Source: Arthrobacter sp. N199823
GTDB taxonomy: Bacteria > Actinomycetota > Actinomycetes > Actinomycetales > Micrococcaceae
DNA: 64,000 nucleotides
Direction: 5' to 3'
NCBI RefSeq assembly: GCF_002929705.1
Contig: NZ_PJIN01000007.1
Coordinates: 62,001-126,000, forward strand
Made by a program: the position numbers and the translations under genes. Shown here piece after piece: positions 36,704 through 45,458 of this stretch. A model generated the notes under the pieces. It ran no database searches. It saw only the letters and a list, made by a program, of their open reading frames with translations, and was not told the origin of the DNA. Every line of letters starts with the position of its first letter. Positions within the stretch are counted from its first letter, which is position 1.

Positions 36704-37105
36704 ATGAGATGCCCCTGTCACAGCGGCGAGCAGTTCGAAAGCTGCTGCGCTAAATACCTCACCGTTACTGTTGGCGGGCAGCCCGGCTACCCGCCCACGG
36801 CTGAATCGTTGATGCGTTCGCGCTTTAGCGCCTTCGCCCTGCACGATGCGGACTATCTCCTGCGCACCTGGCACCCAGATGAACGCCCGGATTCGCTGGA
36901 GTTGGACCCCGATCAGCAGTGGTACCTGCTGGAAATCCTCGGCACGCAACGCGGCGGCCCATTTGATAGTGATGGCGTGGTCACCTTCCGCGCGCACTAC
37001 CGCTCGGCTGCCGACCGGAAGCTGCGCGATTCCTTCACGGAAACCAGCAGCTTCGTCAAAGCCGGCAAACAGTGGCTGTACGTCAAAGCGCTAGATCTTC
37101 AGTAG
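36704..37105 (+). CDS. YchJ-family protein with SEC-C metal-binding motif
   Basis: A 133-aa protein of the YchJ/UPF0225 family. The N-terminus MRCPCHSGEQFESCC is the zinc-binding SEC-C motif, with the usual CPCGSG changed to CPCHSG. An NTF2-like domain follows (ESLMRSRFSAFALHDADYLLRTWHP, then the strands VTFRAHYR and FVKAGKQWLYV). The function is unknown. A stop codon 4 codons upstream leaves ATG 36704 as the only start; no ribosome binding site is evident. It converges with the decayed aquaporin gene and overlaps its end by 7 bp. Confidence 0.85.
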   Translation: MRCPCHSGEQFESCCAKYLTVTVGGQPGYPPTAESLMRSRFSAFALHDADYLLRTWHPDERPDSLELDPDQQWYLLEILGTQRGGPFDSDGVVTFRAHYRSAADRKLRDSFTETSSFVKAGKQWLYVKALDLQ

Positions 37106-37940
37106 TCTTCCTCGCCGGCTGGTCTAGGTTCTTGCGCAGCCTGTGGTGGCGCAGCTTGTGAACCACCTGTGGGTGCTGCGGCGGTGGCCTGTTCGGCCAA
37201 CGCGTGGCGCGCGTGGAGAATGTCTCCAATGAACCAGTCATACAGCAACACGCCAATGACACCACCAATGATCGGTCCCACAATAGGCACCCAGAAGTAC
37301 CAGCTGAACGCGCAAGGCACTCCGGTGATTGTCCCTGGGATGGAAACATCGCCCCAGCCGGCCAACCAGGCAAAGACACGGGGGTCAAAGTCACGGGCAG
37401 GGTCTATGGCGTATCCGGCATTCGCTCCGAAGGACATGCCGATTGCGGCCACCTCGAAGCCAATCATGAGGGGCCCAGATTCACCTTGAGCGCCATATTA
37501 GGCATATCCATGGTGGCAACAATGAAGATCACCAAGAACGCCGTACCCACGATCTGATCGATCAGCGGGATGGAAAGATCTCCCTTGAAGTATGGTGCGG
37601 GGAACCTGGCGAAAATGGAGAGGGTCGCCAGACCTCCGGCTTGGTCCCGCTGAGTCTTGGCCGCCGTATTGAATGAGTCAATGGCGTTGAAGTACACCAC
37701 GTACAGCAGCGCTGCGGCGGCAAAGGCGCCACCACCAGCGCCACAGCTCAGGCCAACCCCACGTGATCAGCAGCCAGTCCCTGGAAGTGCCGCGACGGCC
37801 AGGGCGACCGCCCCGCCATCAAAACAAATCACGACGAACGTGTCGAGGAATTCCGCGAGCAGTTCTCCCCACACTCCGCCCACACGTTTGAGTTTGCTGC
37901 CATCCCGAACGGTTCTGTGCAGCGGTGTGATTTCACTCAT
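37099..37940 (-). pseudogene. Decayed aquaporin/glycerol facilitator (MIP family)
   Basis: Three minus-strand fragments in different frames together resemble a MIP channel. The N-terminus (37940 to about 37770) reads MSEITPLHR...GGVWGELLAEFLDTFVVICF, then DWLLITWGW appears after a frame change (about 37780-37755). GAFAAAALLYVVYFNAIDSF to MDMPNMALKVNLGP follows in another frame (about 37725-37470). The C-terminal part starts MIGFEVAAIGMSFGANAGYA (37467-37099). The segment that should hold the first NPA box is deleted, and the second reads DPARDFDPR instead of NPARDFGPR. Two or more frameshifts plus the deletion make a working channel very unlikely. Confidence 0.88.
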
Positions 37941-38089
37941 TTCTAACATCCTTCGAGTCGTCGATGATGGCGACATATCTTTGACTGAAGAGACTGATTT
38001 CTGTAGAGATCTGCTGTGATCTTAGGCACCCTGAGGTGTGTGGGAACTTTTCGCCAGATCACTAAAACACTGCACGGTAGAGTTGAGCA

Positions 38090-39310
38090 GTGGAGGAAAA
38101 TAGCGGTATCCCAGTCGACTCAGGCCAGCCAGCGCGCAGTGTCACGGTCGGTAGCGAGCGTAGTGACAGCCTTGCCTTTGATTTTGGGCAGTTGCGGAGG
38201 TTTCCCGATATCGAGGCGGCGAACCTCTTTGCCCACGACCCCACCGATGAGTTGATCCTGCGGGAAGCGGCCAGTGTCTTGGCAATCTCCGACGGCGGAC
38301 ACGTCGCCATTGTGGGGGACCGGTACGGGGCGCTGACCCTGGCCACCGCGTCGATCCACGGGCTTACGTCTTTGCGGGTCCAGCAAGACGGGCTCTCTGG
38401 CGAGCGTGCCTTGGCAGGCAACGCCGAACGGGCAGGTCTTTCCGGGCAGTACACGTCCATGGCCTTGGGGCCGGAACTGTTCGCCAATGCCCAAGTGGTG
38501 CTGTGGCAGCTGCCGCGCAGTCTCGAGGAACTTTCAGAGATAGCGCAGCTCATTAGCGCCCATGCTGCTGCGGACGTGCAGGTTTTTGCTGGCGGCCGCA
38601 TCAAGCATATGACCTTGGCCATGAACACCGTTTTGGCGGCACACTTCTCTTCCGTGGTCCCCGGCCGAGCCTGGCGAAAGTCCCGCCCGCTCACGGTGAC
38701 CGGTCCGGTGCAGGAGGGCACGGCGTCGAGCTTCCCAAAACGCGAATTCCACGCCGATGCGCGGCTCTGGCTGTGCTCCCACGGGGCAACGTTTGGCGGC
38801 ACAAAGATTGATGTTGGCACCCGCTTTCTGCTCGAATTCCTGCCGGAGATGCGTCAGAACGCGGCCGTGGCCATCGATCTGGGATCAGGCAACGGCACCA
38901 TCTCTGCGGCGCTGGCGCAGGCCCGGCCGGACTTGAGCGTCATCGCCACGGACCAATCGGCCGCCGCTGTTGCCTCCACGAAAGCTACCGCGCTGGCCAA
39001 TGGACTGGCAGATCGGATTCAAGCCGTGCGCGATGACGCGCTGGCAGGATTCGCCGCAGGATCGGCCGATCTGATTGTTCTCAACCCACCGTTCCACGTT
39101 GGTGCCACCGTTCATGCTGGCATTGCCCACAAGCTATTCGCTGCGGCATCACGCGTCCTGGCACCCGGGGGAGAGCTGTGGTGCGTGTACAACAGGCACC
39201 TGGATTACAAGGGTGCGTTGGCAAAAACGGTGGGGGAAACGCGCGTGGCCGGACGCAATAGCAAGTTCACCGTTACGGTATCCATCAAGGCCCAGTTAGC
39301 AAGCGCTTAA
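38090..39310 (+). CDS. Class I SAM-dependent methyltransferase, RsmC/RlmG-like
   Basis: A 406-aa protein with an inactive-looking N-terminal Rossmann-type domain (about 1-200) and a C-terminal methyltransferase domain. Motif I is AIDLGSGNGTISAAL (about residue 262-276) and the catalytic N6/N2-guanine-type motif is LNPPFH (NPPF, about 331). The two-domain layout is that of RsmC and RlmG, which methylate guanine N2 in 16S or 23S rRNA; which rRNA site is unknown. GTG 38090 is the start. TGGGAACTTTTCGCC at 38041 resembles the GGGAACTTTTGC copies near position 1. Confidence 0.87.
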   Translation: MEENSGIPVDSGQPARSVTVGSERSDSLAFDFGQLRRFPDIEAANLFAHDPTDELILREAASVLAISDGGHVAIVGDRYGALTLATASIHGLTSLRVQQDGLSGERALAGNAERAGLSGQYTSMALGPELFANAQVVLWQLPRSLEELSEIAQLISAHAAADVQVFAGGRIKHMTLAMNTVLAAHFSSVVPGRAWRKSRPLTVTGPVQEGTASSFPKREFHADARLWLCSHGATFGGTKIDVGTRFLLEFLPEMRQNAAVAIDLGSGNGTISAALAQARPDLSVIATDQSAAAVASTKATALANGLADRIQAVRDDALAGFAAGSADLIVLNPPFHVGATVHAGIAHKLFAAASRVLAPGGELWCVYNRHLDYKGALAKTVGETRVAGRNSKFTVTVSIKAQLASA

Positions 39311-39448
39311 ACAGAAGTTCTACAGCCCGTCGTGGCGTGCACCTGTACATGCTTGCGCCGGGGTAATCTGGCATCTGGGAATGGTGGGGGACGGCATTGC
39401 CCAAACAGCTGGTAGTCACCAGCGCATGATTTTTCAAGGAGAAATAAG

Positions 39449-40711
39449 TTGGGTGTTCCTGAGTTGGTTGTGCCGCAGCGCCGCCGCGGTACAAACCTCC
39501 CCAAAATGGGAGATTTCAACCAGGCAGTAATCTTGGATTCCATCAGACGGTCCGAAGAAGGCCTGAGCCGTGTTGAATTGGCCGCCTCCGCCGGTTTGGC
39601 TGCTCAGACGGTGTCCAACATTTGCCGCCGCCTGCTGGATTCAGAACTGATCATGGAAGCTGGCAAGGAGACCTCCGGTCCCGGCAAGCCACGCACCATT
39701 TTGCGTCTGAATCCCAAAGGCATGTACGCGATCGGCCTCCACATTGACCCGGCGCTGACCAGCTATGCCTTGTTGGACGCTGTAGGCTCCGTTCTGGTGT
39801 CCGTGGATGAACCCACCGATCTTTGCAGTCCGCCAGCGGAAGCCGTGGCCGCCATGGGACGGCGCATCCGCCACATCATTGCAGAATCGGGCATTCCCGA
39901 GCAAAGGATTGCCGGCGTAGGCGTAGCCACCCCTGGCCCCGTGGATGCCAGCAGCGGAACCGTTGTTGACCCGCCCCACATGACCGGATGGCACCGGGTA
40001 CCCCTGCGCGACATCCTGCAGGAGATCACCAAACTGCCCGTCGTCATGGACAAAGACGTCACGGCTGCGGCCGTCGCCGAGCTGTGGGCCGGGGCCGATG
40101 CCAGCGCTACCGACTTCATCTTTGTCTACATTGGTACAGGCATTGGAGCAGGCTTGGTGCTCAATGACGAAGTAGTCCGTGGCGCCTCAGGCAACGTGGG
40201 CGAGATTGGGCACATCATTACCGATCCGGACGGGCCGCCGTGCGATTGCGGACGCCGCGGCTGTGTCAAAGTCACGTGCATGCCCGAGACCCTAGTTGCT
40301 CAGGCCCGTGCGGCCGGAGCCCTGCCGGGCCTCGCTGAGGGACAAACGCCGTCGTTGCCCGATGACGTGGCAGCCCTGGTGGCAGCCGCTGCCGATGGTA
40401 ATTCTGCTGCCAAGGACGTGTTGGCGCAGTCCGCTCGCCGCTTGGCTGGAGCTGTTTCAGTCCTGACCAACTTGTTGGATGTGGAGCGGGTGGTTTTCGG
40501 CGGGCCCTTCTGGCCGGCCCTGGCACCGACGTACCTGGCCCAGATGCCAGCGCTCCTGACACACCTCAGCGTCACGGACAGCGTTCATTCCGTGGACGTT
40601 GCAGGCACCATTGTGAACTCGGGGGAGGAAGCTTTTGGGGCAGCCTGCCTGGTCATGGAAAAGACCTTCAGCCCCAGGGCGGCCCAGCTGTTGTTGGACT
40701 CCAAGGGCTAG
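39449..40711 (+). CDS. ROK-family transcriptional regulator
   Basis: An N-terminal winged helix (about residues 22-75, SRVELAASAGLAAQTVSNICRRL split across the recognition helix) precedes a ROK sugar-kinase-like domain. The ROK part has GVGVATPGPVD, DKDVTAAAVAELWAGA, FIFVYIGTGIGAGLVL and the zinc loop CDCGRRGCVKVTC. Such NagC/XylR-type proteins repress carbohydrate genes and respond to sugars or sugar phosphates; the inducer is unknown. TTG 39449 is 7 nt after AAGGAG (39436-39441), giving 420 aa. No sugar transport genes adjoin it. Confidence 0.92.
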   Translation: MGVPELVVPQRRRGTNLPKMGDFNQAVILDSIRRSEEGLSRVELAASAGLAAQTVSNICRRLLDSELIMEAGKETSGPGKPRTILRLNPKGMYAIGLHIDPALTSYALLDAVGSVLVSVDEPTDLCSPPAEAVAAMGRRIRHIIAESGIPEQRIAGVGVATPGPVDASSGTVVDPPHMTGWHRVPLRDILQEITKLPVVMDKDVTAAAVAELWAGADASATDFIFVYIGTGIGAGLVLNDEVVRGASGNVGEIGHIITDPDGPPCDCGRRGCVKVTCMPETLVAQARAAGALPGLAEGQTPSLPDDVAALVAAAADGNSAAKDVLAQSARRLAGAVSVLTNLLDVERVVFGGPFWPALAPTYLAQMPALLTHLSVTDSVHSVDVAGTIVNSGEEAFGAACLVMEKTFSPRAAQLLLDSKG

Positions 40712-40713
40712 GT

Positions 40714-40741
40714 CTGCCCGGCCCCGCCTCCGGGCGGGCAG
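40714..40741 (+). terminator. Terminator-like hairpin after the ROK gene
   Basis: CTGCCCG (40714-40720) pairs with CGGGCAG (40735-40741). CACTTTGG follows, with only a weak T-run. Confidence 0.45.
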
Positions 40742-40783
40742 CACTTTGGGGCTGCTAAGCAGCTTCCGGCGGCCCAGCCAGGG

Positions 40784-40981
40784 TTAGTCCACGTCTTCCA
40801 CGATCTCACCGAAAGGGATGGCAGGATCTGTGTGGGCTTGAAGTACATGGGGTGTGCGTACGATCCGCACCCCGTGGTCTTTCTCGGCCACTGATTGCTG
40901 CAATACCGGTAGGACGGTGGCAATAAAGTTCTCGTCCTTGCCCTGCAGATACGCCTCATACACAGCTGGTAACTGGCTCAT
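40784..40981 (-). CDS. Small conserved-looking hypothetical protein
   Basis: A 65-aa acidic protein that begins MSQLPAVYEAYLQGKDENFI and ends FGEIVEDVD. ATG 40981 is preceded on the minus strand by TAAGG. Codon use looks like real coding sequence, and no overlapping plus-strand gene competes. No family is recognised. It is divergent from the MoxR operon, 139 bp away, and convergent with the ROK gene. Confidence 0.6.
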   Translation of the reverse strand: MSQLPAVYEAYLQGKDENFIATVLPVLQQSVAEKDHGVRIVRTPHVLQAHTDPAIPFGEIVEDVD

Positions 40982-41120
40982 GAACCTTACTGTAGTCCGT
41001 GCCAACACGGGTGGACAGGGGTGTATGGGAAGTTCTCCCCATTGCACCTGGACCCTAGAATGTATGAACTGGTCTGTATGATCTGCCCCTGATCAGTGTC
41101 ATATGAAAGGTTCCACCATC

Positions 41121-42128
41121 GTGATTTCAACTAGCGTCAGCTCGTCTCTCGATCAGGCCGAGTTAGCGCAAGCGCAGCAGGTCATCGGCAAAATTTCTCG
41201 AAGCTTTGAGCACAAAGTCGTGGGGCAGCAACGCCTGCGCGAGACCCTGCTCATCTCGCTCATGACCGGTGGGCACGTGTTGCTCGAATCCGTGCCGGGC
41301 CTGGCCAAGACCACTGCCGCGCAGACGTTGGCAGAATCAGTGAGCGCCCTGTTCCACAGGATCCAGTGCACCCCCGATTTGCTGCCCAGTGACATTGTGG
41401 GCACTCAAATCTATGACGCCGCACAGGGAACCTTTGTCACGCAATTGGGCCCGGTGCATGCCAACATCGTTCTCCTGGACGAAATTAACCGCTCCAGTGC
41501 CAAAACGCAGTCGGCCATGCTGGAGGCCATGCAGGAGCGTCAAACCACCATTGGGGGCCACGTCCACCACTTGCCGCAGCCGTTCATGGTCATGGCCACC
41601 CAGAACCCCATTGAGCAAGAAGGAACCTACCAGCTGCCGGAAGCTCAGATGGACAGGTTCATGCTCAAGGATGTGCTGGACTATCCCAGCCCCGTTGAGG
41701 AAGCCGAAGTGATCAGGCGCATTGATTCCGGCGTGTTCTTAGCGGGTGCAACCCCAGCGCCTGTCGCTGATCTGGCGGCCATTCGGGCCCTGCAGGAAAG
41801 CGTCAAAAAAGTTTATTTGGACCCGGCCCTGATCAACTACATTGTTGGCCTGGTCTACGTGACCCGGCACGCTGCCCAGTACATTGATCCGGCATTGGCC
41901 AGGCTCATTGAATTTGGGGCCAGCCCCCGGGCCAGCATTGCGTTCACCCAAGCATCCAGGGCACTAGCCTTGCTGCAGGGCCGCGACCATGTCATCCCGG
42001 AAGATATCAAGGCTCTGGCAGATCGAGTGTTGCGGCACCGGATCATCATGGGCTTTGAAGCAGTGGCAGAAAACGTTGGCGTTGAAAAGGTGATTGCCGC
42101 CATCGTTGACTCCGTTCAAACGCCGTAA
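41121..42128 (+). CDS. MoxR-family AAA+ ATPase
   Basis: A chaperone-like AAA+ ATPase with P-loop ESVPGLAKTTAAQ (around GLAKT), Walker B IVLLDEINR, sensor motif ATQNPIEQEGTYQLPEAQ.DRF and a C-terminal lid. MoxR proteins act with VWA-domain proteins to insert metals or remodel complexes, and here the partner genes follow directly. GTG 41121 is preceded 10 nt by GAAAGG (41105-41110); ATG 41103 lacks a binding site. First gene of a six-gene unit to 46261 with gaps or overlaps below 10 bp. Confidence 0.93.
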   Translation: MISTSVSSSLDQAELAQAQQVIGKISRSFEHKVVGQQRLRETLLISLMTGGHVLLESVPGLAKTTAAQTLAESVSALFHRIQCTPDLLPSDIVGTQIYDAAQGTFVTQLGPVHANIVLLDEINRSSAKTQSAMLEAMQERQTTIGGHVHHLPQPFMVMATQNPIEQEGTYQLPEAQMDRFMLKDVLDYPSPVEEAEVIRRIDSGVFLAGATPAPVADLAAIRALQESVKKVYLDPALINYIVGLVYVTRHAAQYIDPALARLIEFGASPRASIAFTQASRALALLQGRDHVIPEDIKALADRVLRHRIIMGFEAVAENVGVEKVIAAIVDSVQTP

Positions 42129-42135
42129 GACTGCC

Positions 42136-43026
42136 GTGACAACACTGTTGACAGGCGTCAAAGCCAAAATGTATATCTTTGCCCACCGCCGGGCCCGCGG
42201 CGTGCTCGACGGCGAATATGCCTCTATCTTCCGTGGCCGCAGTCTGGATTTCGATGACCTGCGCGATTACGTGCCCGGCGATGAGATTAGCGACATCGAT
42301 TGGAAAGCCACAGCCCGTGTGGGCACACCGCTGATCAAGCGTTATGTGGCCACGCGCAGGCAGCAGCTTCTCTTCGTGGCAGATACCGGCCGAAATATGG
42401 CTGCCACATCCCGCGGCGGTGATATCAAAAAGAACCTTGCCGTCATGGTCATGGGTGTCATGGGCCTGCTGGCCATCAGGCACGGTGACTCCGTGGCGCT
42501 GGTTCATGGCCACGGGGCGAGCACCTCATCCCTGCCGGCCAAGGGCACCGAGTCTCATGTGGAGAACGTGTTGCGCCACATGGATGCCTCCTCGCTGGAG
42601 CACGGGTCCAGCGACCTCTGCGCCAGGCTGGAATATGCCGCCTCCCACATCAAGACCCGCACCCTCATGGTGGTCATCGCTGATGAGATCACAGTGGGTG
42701 AGCGCCTGGCCAAGGTCCTCCGGCGTCTCAACGCGCAGCATGAAATCCTTTGGGTGGAAATTGCCGACGCCGTTCTGGCCGGCCCTGATGCGGTCCATAA
42801 CGCGGACGGTGTGGGCACGGATGTGCAGGGGATGGAGCAGGTGCTGTTGCTCCTGGCCAGCGAACCGGAACTTGCCCGCCACTATGCGCAAGCAACGGCG
42901 GAACGCGCCCATGGCCTGGCCGAACTTCTCAAGTCCAATGGCATTGCGCAGACTCGCATTGGCGCAACGGAGGACGTCATGAAGCAGGTCTTTGCGCTGC
43001 TGGAAAGGCACCGACGTGCACGCTGA
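42136..43026 (+). CDS. DUF58 domain protein
   Basis: Second gene of the MoxR unit. The DUF58 signature is GRSLDFDDLRDYVPGDEISDIDW (residues about 33-55; key D-Y-x-x-G-D and D-W), followed by a VWA-like region (LLFVADTGRNM). The chain is about 296 aa. GTG 42136 gives MTTLLTGVKAKMY; TTG 42094, with GAAAAGG 3 nt upstream, would overlap moxR and is less likely. DUF58 proteins are thought to bridge the MoxR ATPase and membrane VWA proteins; this is family knowledge without defined chemistry. Confidence 0.88.
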   Translation: MTTLLTGVKAKMYIFAHRRARGVLDGEYASIFRGRSLDFDDLRDYVPGDEISDIDWKATARVGTPLIKRYVATRRQQLLFVADTGRNMAATSRGGDIKKNLAVMVMGVMGLLAIRHGDSVALVHGHGASTSSLPAKGTESHVENVLRHMDASSLEHGSSDLCARLEYAASHIKTRTLMVVIADEITVGERLAKVLRRLNAQHEILWVEIADAVLAGPDAVHNADGVGTDVQGMEQVLLLLASEPELARHYAQATAERAHGLAELLKSNGIAQTRIGATEDVMKQVFALLERHRRAR

Positions 43027-43486
43027 AGGCGAATTTTATGCGCCCCTTGGCTACTCGGTGTGGTGGCCGCTGCTCGGGGTGCTGCTGCTCATTCTCTGCG
43101 CCGGTGCGGTGGCCTGGATCTGGGTTGCCACGAAACCTGCCAGCACCACGGGGGTCCCGGATTTTGTGGCGCCCCGGAACCCCTCGGCCGTCAAGGAAAA
43201 GTACTGGGCCCTGATTGTGGACATTCAAAACAGGCACGACGCCGGAGCCTTGGACATGCGTGCGGCCCACCTTGAGCTGAGCCTAGCCGTGCGCACCTTT
43301 GTGCACGAGATGACAGGGCTCAAGACCCAGCGCATGACCCTGTCCCAGCTGCGCGAACACCGGCTGCCATTGGCCGGAGACGCCGTGGAACTGTTCTACC
43401 CGGCCGAGTTTTCCCGGGCCAGCGGACACTCTTCCGTGGCGGACTCGGTGCAGACAGCCAAGAATGTGGTGTCGCAATGGCGCTGA
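43016..43486 (+). CDS. Single-pass membrane protein of the MoxR/VWA unit (DUF4381-like)
   Basis: A 156-aa protein with one hydrophobic helix (about residues 14-38, WWPLLGVLLLILCAGAVAWI) and a soluble C-terminal part rich in helices (RAAHLELSLAVRTFVHEMTG). Its place between DUF58 and VWA genes and its layout match the DUF4381-type component of Bat-like operons, though identity is weak by eye. GTG 43016 overlaps the DUF58 stop by 11 bp. It overlaps the following gene by 10 bp. Confidence 0.7.
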   Translation: MHAEGEFYAPLGYSVWWPLLGVLLLILCAGAVAWIWVATKPASTTGVPDFVAPRNPSAVKEKYWALIVDIQNRHDAGALDMRAAHLELSLAVRTFVHEMTGLKTQRMTLSQLREHRLPLAGDAVELFYPAEFSRASGHSSVADSVQTAKNVVSQWR

Positions 43487-44460
43487 AATATTGGTGGCTC
43501 CTGGCTCTAGGACTTGCTGCCTTGGTTACCGTTGTGGTGGTCTTGTGGCGTCGTCGCACCGCTACAAACAGCCATTTGCCGGTGGCCCATGCGGAGCGGC
43601 TCACAGCCCTGCCCGCCTATCAGCGCGCCGTGAAACGGCGCAGGACGTGGCTCACCACTGCCGTGGCCGCCGTGGCCGTGCTGGCAGTGTCACTCCTGGT
43701 AGCTGCGGCTCGCCCCGTCACCGAACGCACCAGCATTCCCGAACAGCTCAACCGGGACATCATCTTGTGCCTGGATGTCTCCGGTTCCATGCTCGACACC
43801 GATGAAGCGATTGTGCGTGTGTTTGCCAAGCTGGTGGAAAAATTCAAGGGCGAGCGGATTGGCCTGACCATTTTTGATTCATCTGCTGTCACGGTGTTCC
43901 CGCTCACGGACGATTATGATTTTGTGGCCGAAGAGCTCAAGATCGCCCAAAAGGCGCTGAGTGTGGATTCCACCTCCTTTGAGTACTTTGCTGGAACCTA
44001 CGAGGCGCCAGGGTCCTCGCTCATTGGTGACGGACTGGCCAGTTGTATCAACGGCTTCCCCGCCGTAGCCGATTCGAAACGGTCCAGGTCGGTGGTTCTG
44101 GCTACCGATAATCTGTTAGCCGGAAAGCCACTCTTTAGCTTGTCTGAAGCCACGTCATTGGCCCAGAAGGCGGACATTCGGATCTATGCCTTGAACCCTA
44201 ATGACTATGGGGCCGACTCGCTGTTCGGGAAAGCTGCAGATGGTCTGAAAAAAACTGCCTCAGTGACCGGCGGCGCCTACTACGCGCTGGAGTCTGAGTC
44301 AGCCGTTCCTGCCATTGTGCAAAAAGTACAGGCCACAGAAGCGGCACTCCTCAAGGGCGCTCCGCAGCGTACCTTGTTGGATAATCCTGGCTGGCCGCTG
44401 GGGGTGGCCCTGGTGTCTTTGCTGGTTTTGCTCACCGCGGGCTGGAGGCTGCGACGATGA
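43477..44460 (+). CDS. VWA-domain membrane protein (BatA-like)
   Basis: A 327-aa protein with N-terminal helices (about residues 5-24 and 58-76), a central von Willebrand A domain and a C-terminal helix (about 303-321). The MIDAS metal site DVSGSM is complete (about residue 100-105), with the later Thr/Asp positions around ATDN. This is the BatA-like component. The gene overlaps the previous by 10 bp and the next by 4 bp (ATGA). The domain should face the periplasm-equivalent side or the cytoplasm depending on helix count, which I cannot fix. Confidence 0.88.
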   Translation: MALKYWWLLALGLAALVTVVVVLWRRRTATNSHLPVAHAERLTALPAYQRAVKRRRTWLTTAVAAVAVLAVSLLVAAARPVTERTSIPEQLNRDIILCLDVSGSMLDTDEAIVRVFAKLVEKFKGERIGLTIFDSSAVTVFPLTDDYDFVAEELKIAQKALSVDSTSFEYFAGTYEAPGSSLIGDGLASCINGFPAVADSKRSRSVVLATDNLLAGKPLFSLSEATSLAQKADIRIYALNPNDYGADSLFGKAADGLKKTASVTGGAYYALESESAVPAIVQKVQATEAALLKGAPQRTLLDNPGWPLGVALVSLLVLLTAGWRLRR

Positions 44461-45458
44461 CACTTCTTCCGATATTGCCGATCTGGCTCTTCATCATCCT
44501 GGCTGTGCTGCTGGTGGCCGGCGCTACCTTCTTACTGGCCAAGGGTGCCACACCAGCGCGCTGGCGTTATGGTGCTTTGGTGCTGCTCGTCCTGATTGCC
44601 TGTGCCCGTCCGGGGCTGGTGGGCGCCAGCGCACCGGTGGCGAACACCGAACTCAATGTGTACTTTGTGGTTGACGTGACACCCAGTGTTGCCGCCGAGG
44701 ATTACAACGGAAAATCTCCGCGCTTGGACGGTATGAAGGAAGATATCCGGGCGCTCGCCACCGAACTGGCCGGGGCAAGGTTCTCACTGCTCACCTTCGA
44801 CTCCAAGGCGTCCGTCACTATGCCCCTGACCACCGATGCCACGGCACTGGACACAATGACCCAAGTACTCACGCCCAAGGCCGTGTACATCTCCCAAGGC
44901 AGCAGTATCAGCGTGGCCAAGCAACTCCTGGCCCAGAGGCTGGCCGCAGCAGCCAAGACTCACCCCGAACGGCCGCGATTGGTGTTTTATTTGGGCGACG
45001 GCGAACAGACAGCGGATTCTGCCCCGGAGCCGTTTAAAGAAAATGTGGAGCTGATTGACGGCGGTGCCGTGCTTGGCTACGGGACCGCGGCGGGAGGAAA
45101 AATGCGCGAATTCAGCTTCAGCAGCGGTTCCCCCGGTGGTTACATCTTGGATAAGTCAAAAAACTACCAACCCGCCATTTCACGCATTGACGAGAAGGCG
45201 CTGGCCGGCATAGCCGAACAGTTGCAGGTGCCCTACGTCCACCGAGAGCAGCCAGGGAACATTTCCTCGGCATTGGGGAAAGCGAGCCCCAAGGCAGCCG
45301 CCTCCGCACCTGAGGGAACGGACTCACGCCCCGGCGCTGGGCGCACGGAACTGTACTGGATCTTTGCTTTGGCCGCCTTTGGTGTAGCGACATGGGAACT
45401 TCTTTCACTCAACCGCGCCTACCGGCAGATGCGAACCCCGGGTAAGGACCGCTCATGA
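44457..45458 (+). CDS. VWA-domain membrane protein (BatB-like) with altered MIDAS
   Basis: A 333-aa protein with two N-terminal hydrophobic segments (about 6-25 and 37-55), a VWA domain and a C-terminal helix (about 301-318). The MIDAS motif reads DVTPSVAAED: Asp and the second Ser position are kept, but the first Ser is Thr. A metal site is still possible. It pairs with the preceding VWA gene like BatA/BatB. The 4-bp overlaps on both sides show translational coupling. Confidence 0.83.
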   Translation: MTLLPILPIWLFIILAVLLVAGATFLLAKGATPARWRYGALVLLVLIACARPGLVGASAPVANTELNVYFVVDVTPSVAAEDYNGKSPRLDGMKEDIRALATELAGARFSLLTFDSKASVTMPLTTDATALDTMTQVLTPKAVYISQGSSISVAKQLLAQRLAAAAKTHPERPRLVFYLGDGEQTADSAPEPFKENVELIDGGAVLGYGTAAGGKMREFSFSSGSPGGYILDKSKNYQPAISRIDEKALAGIAEQLQVPYVHREQPGNISSALGKASPKAAASAPEGTDSRPGAGRTELYWIFALAAFGVATWELLSLNRAYRQMRTPGKDRS

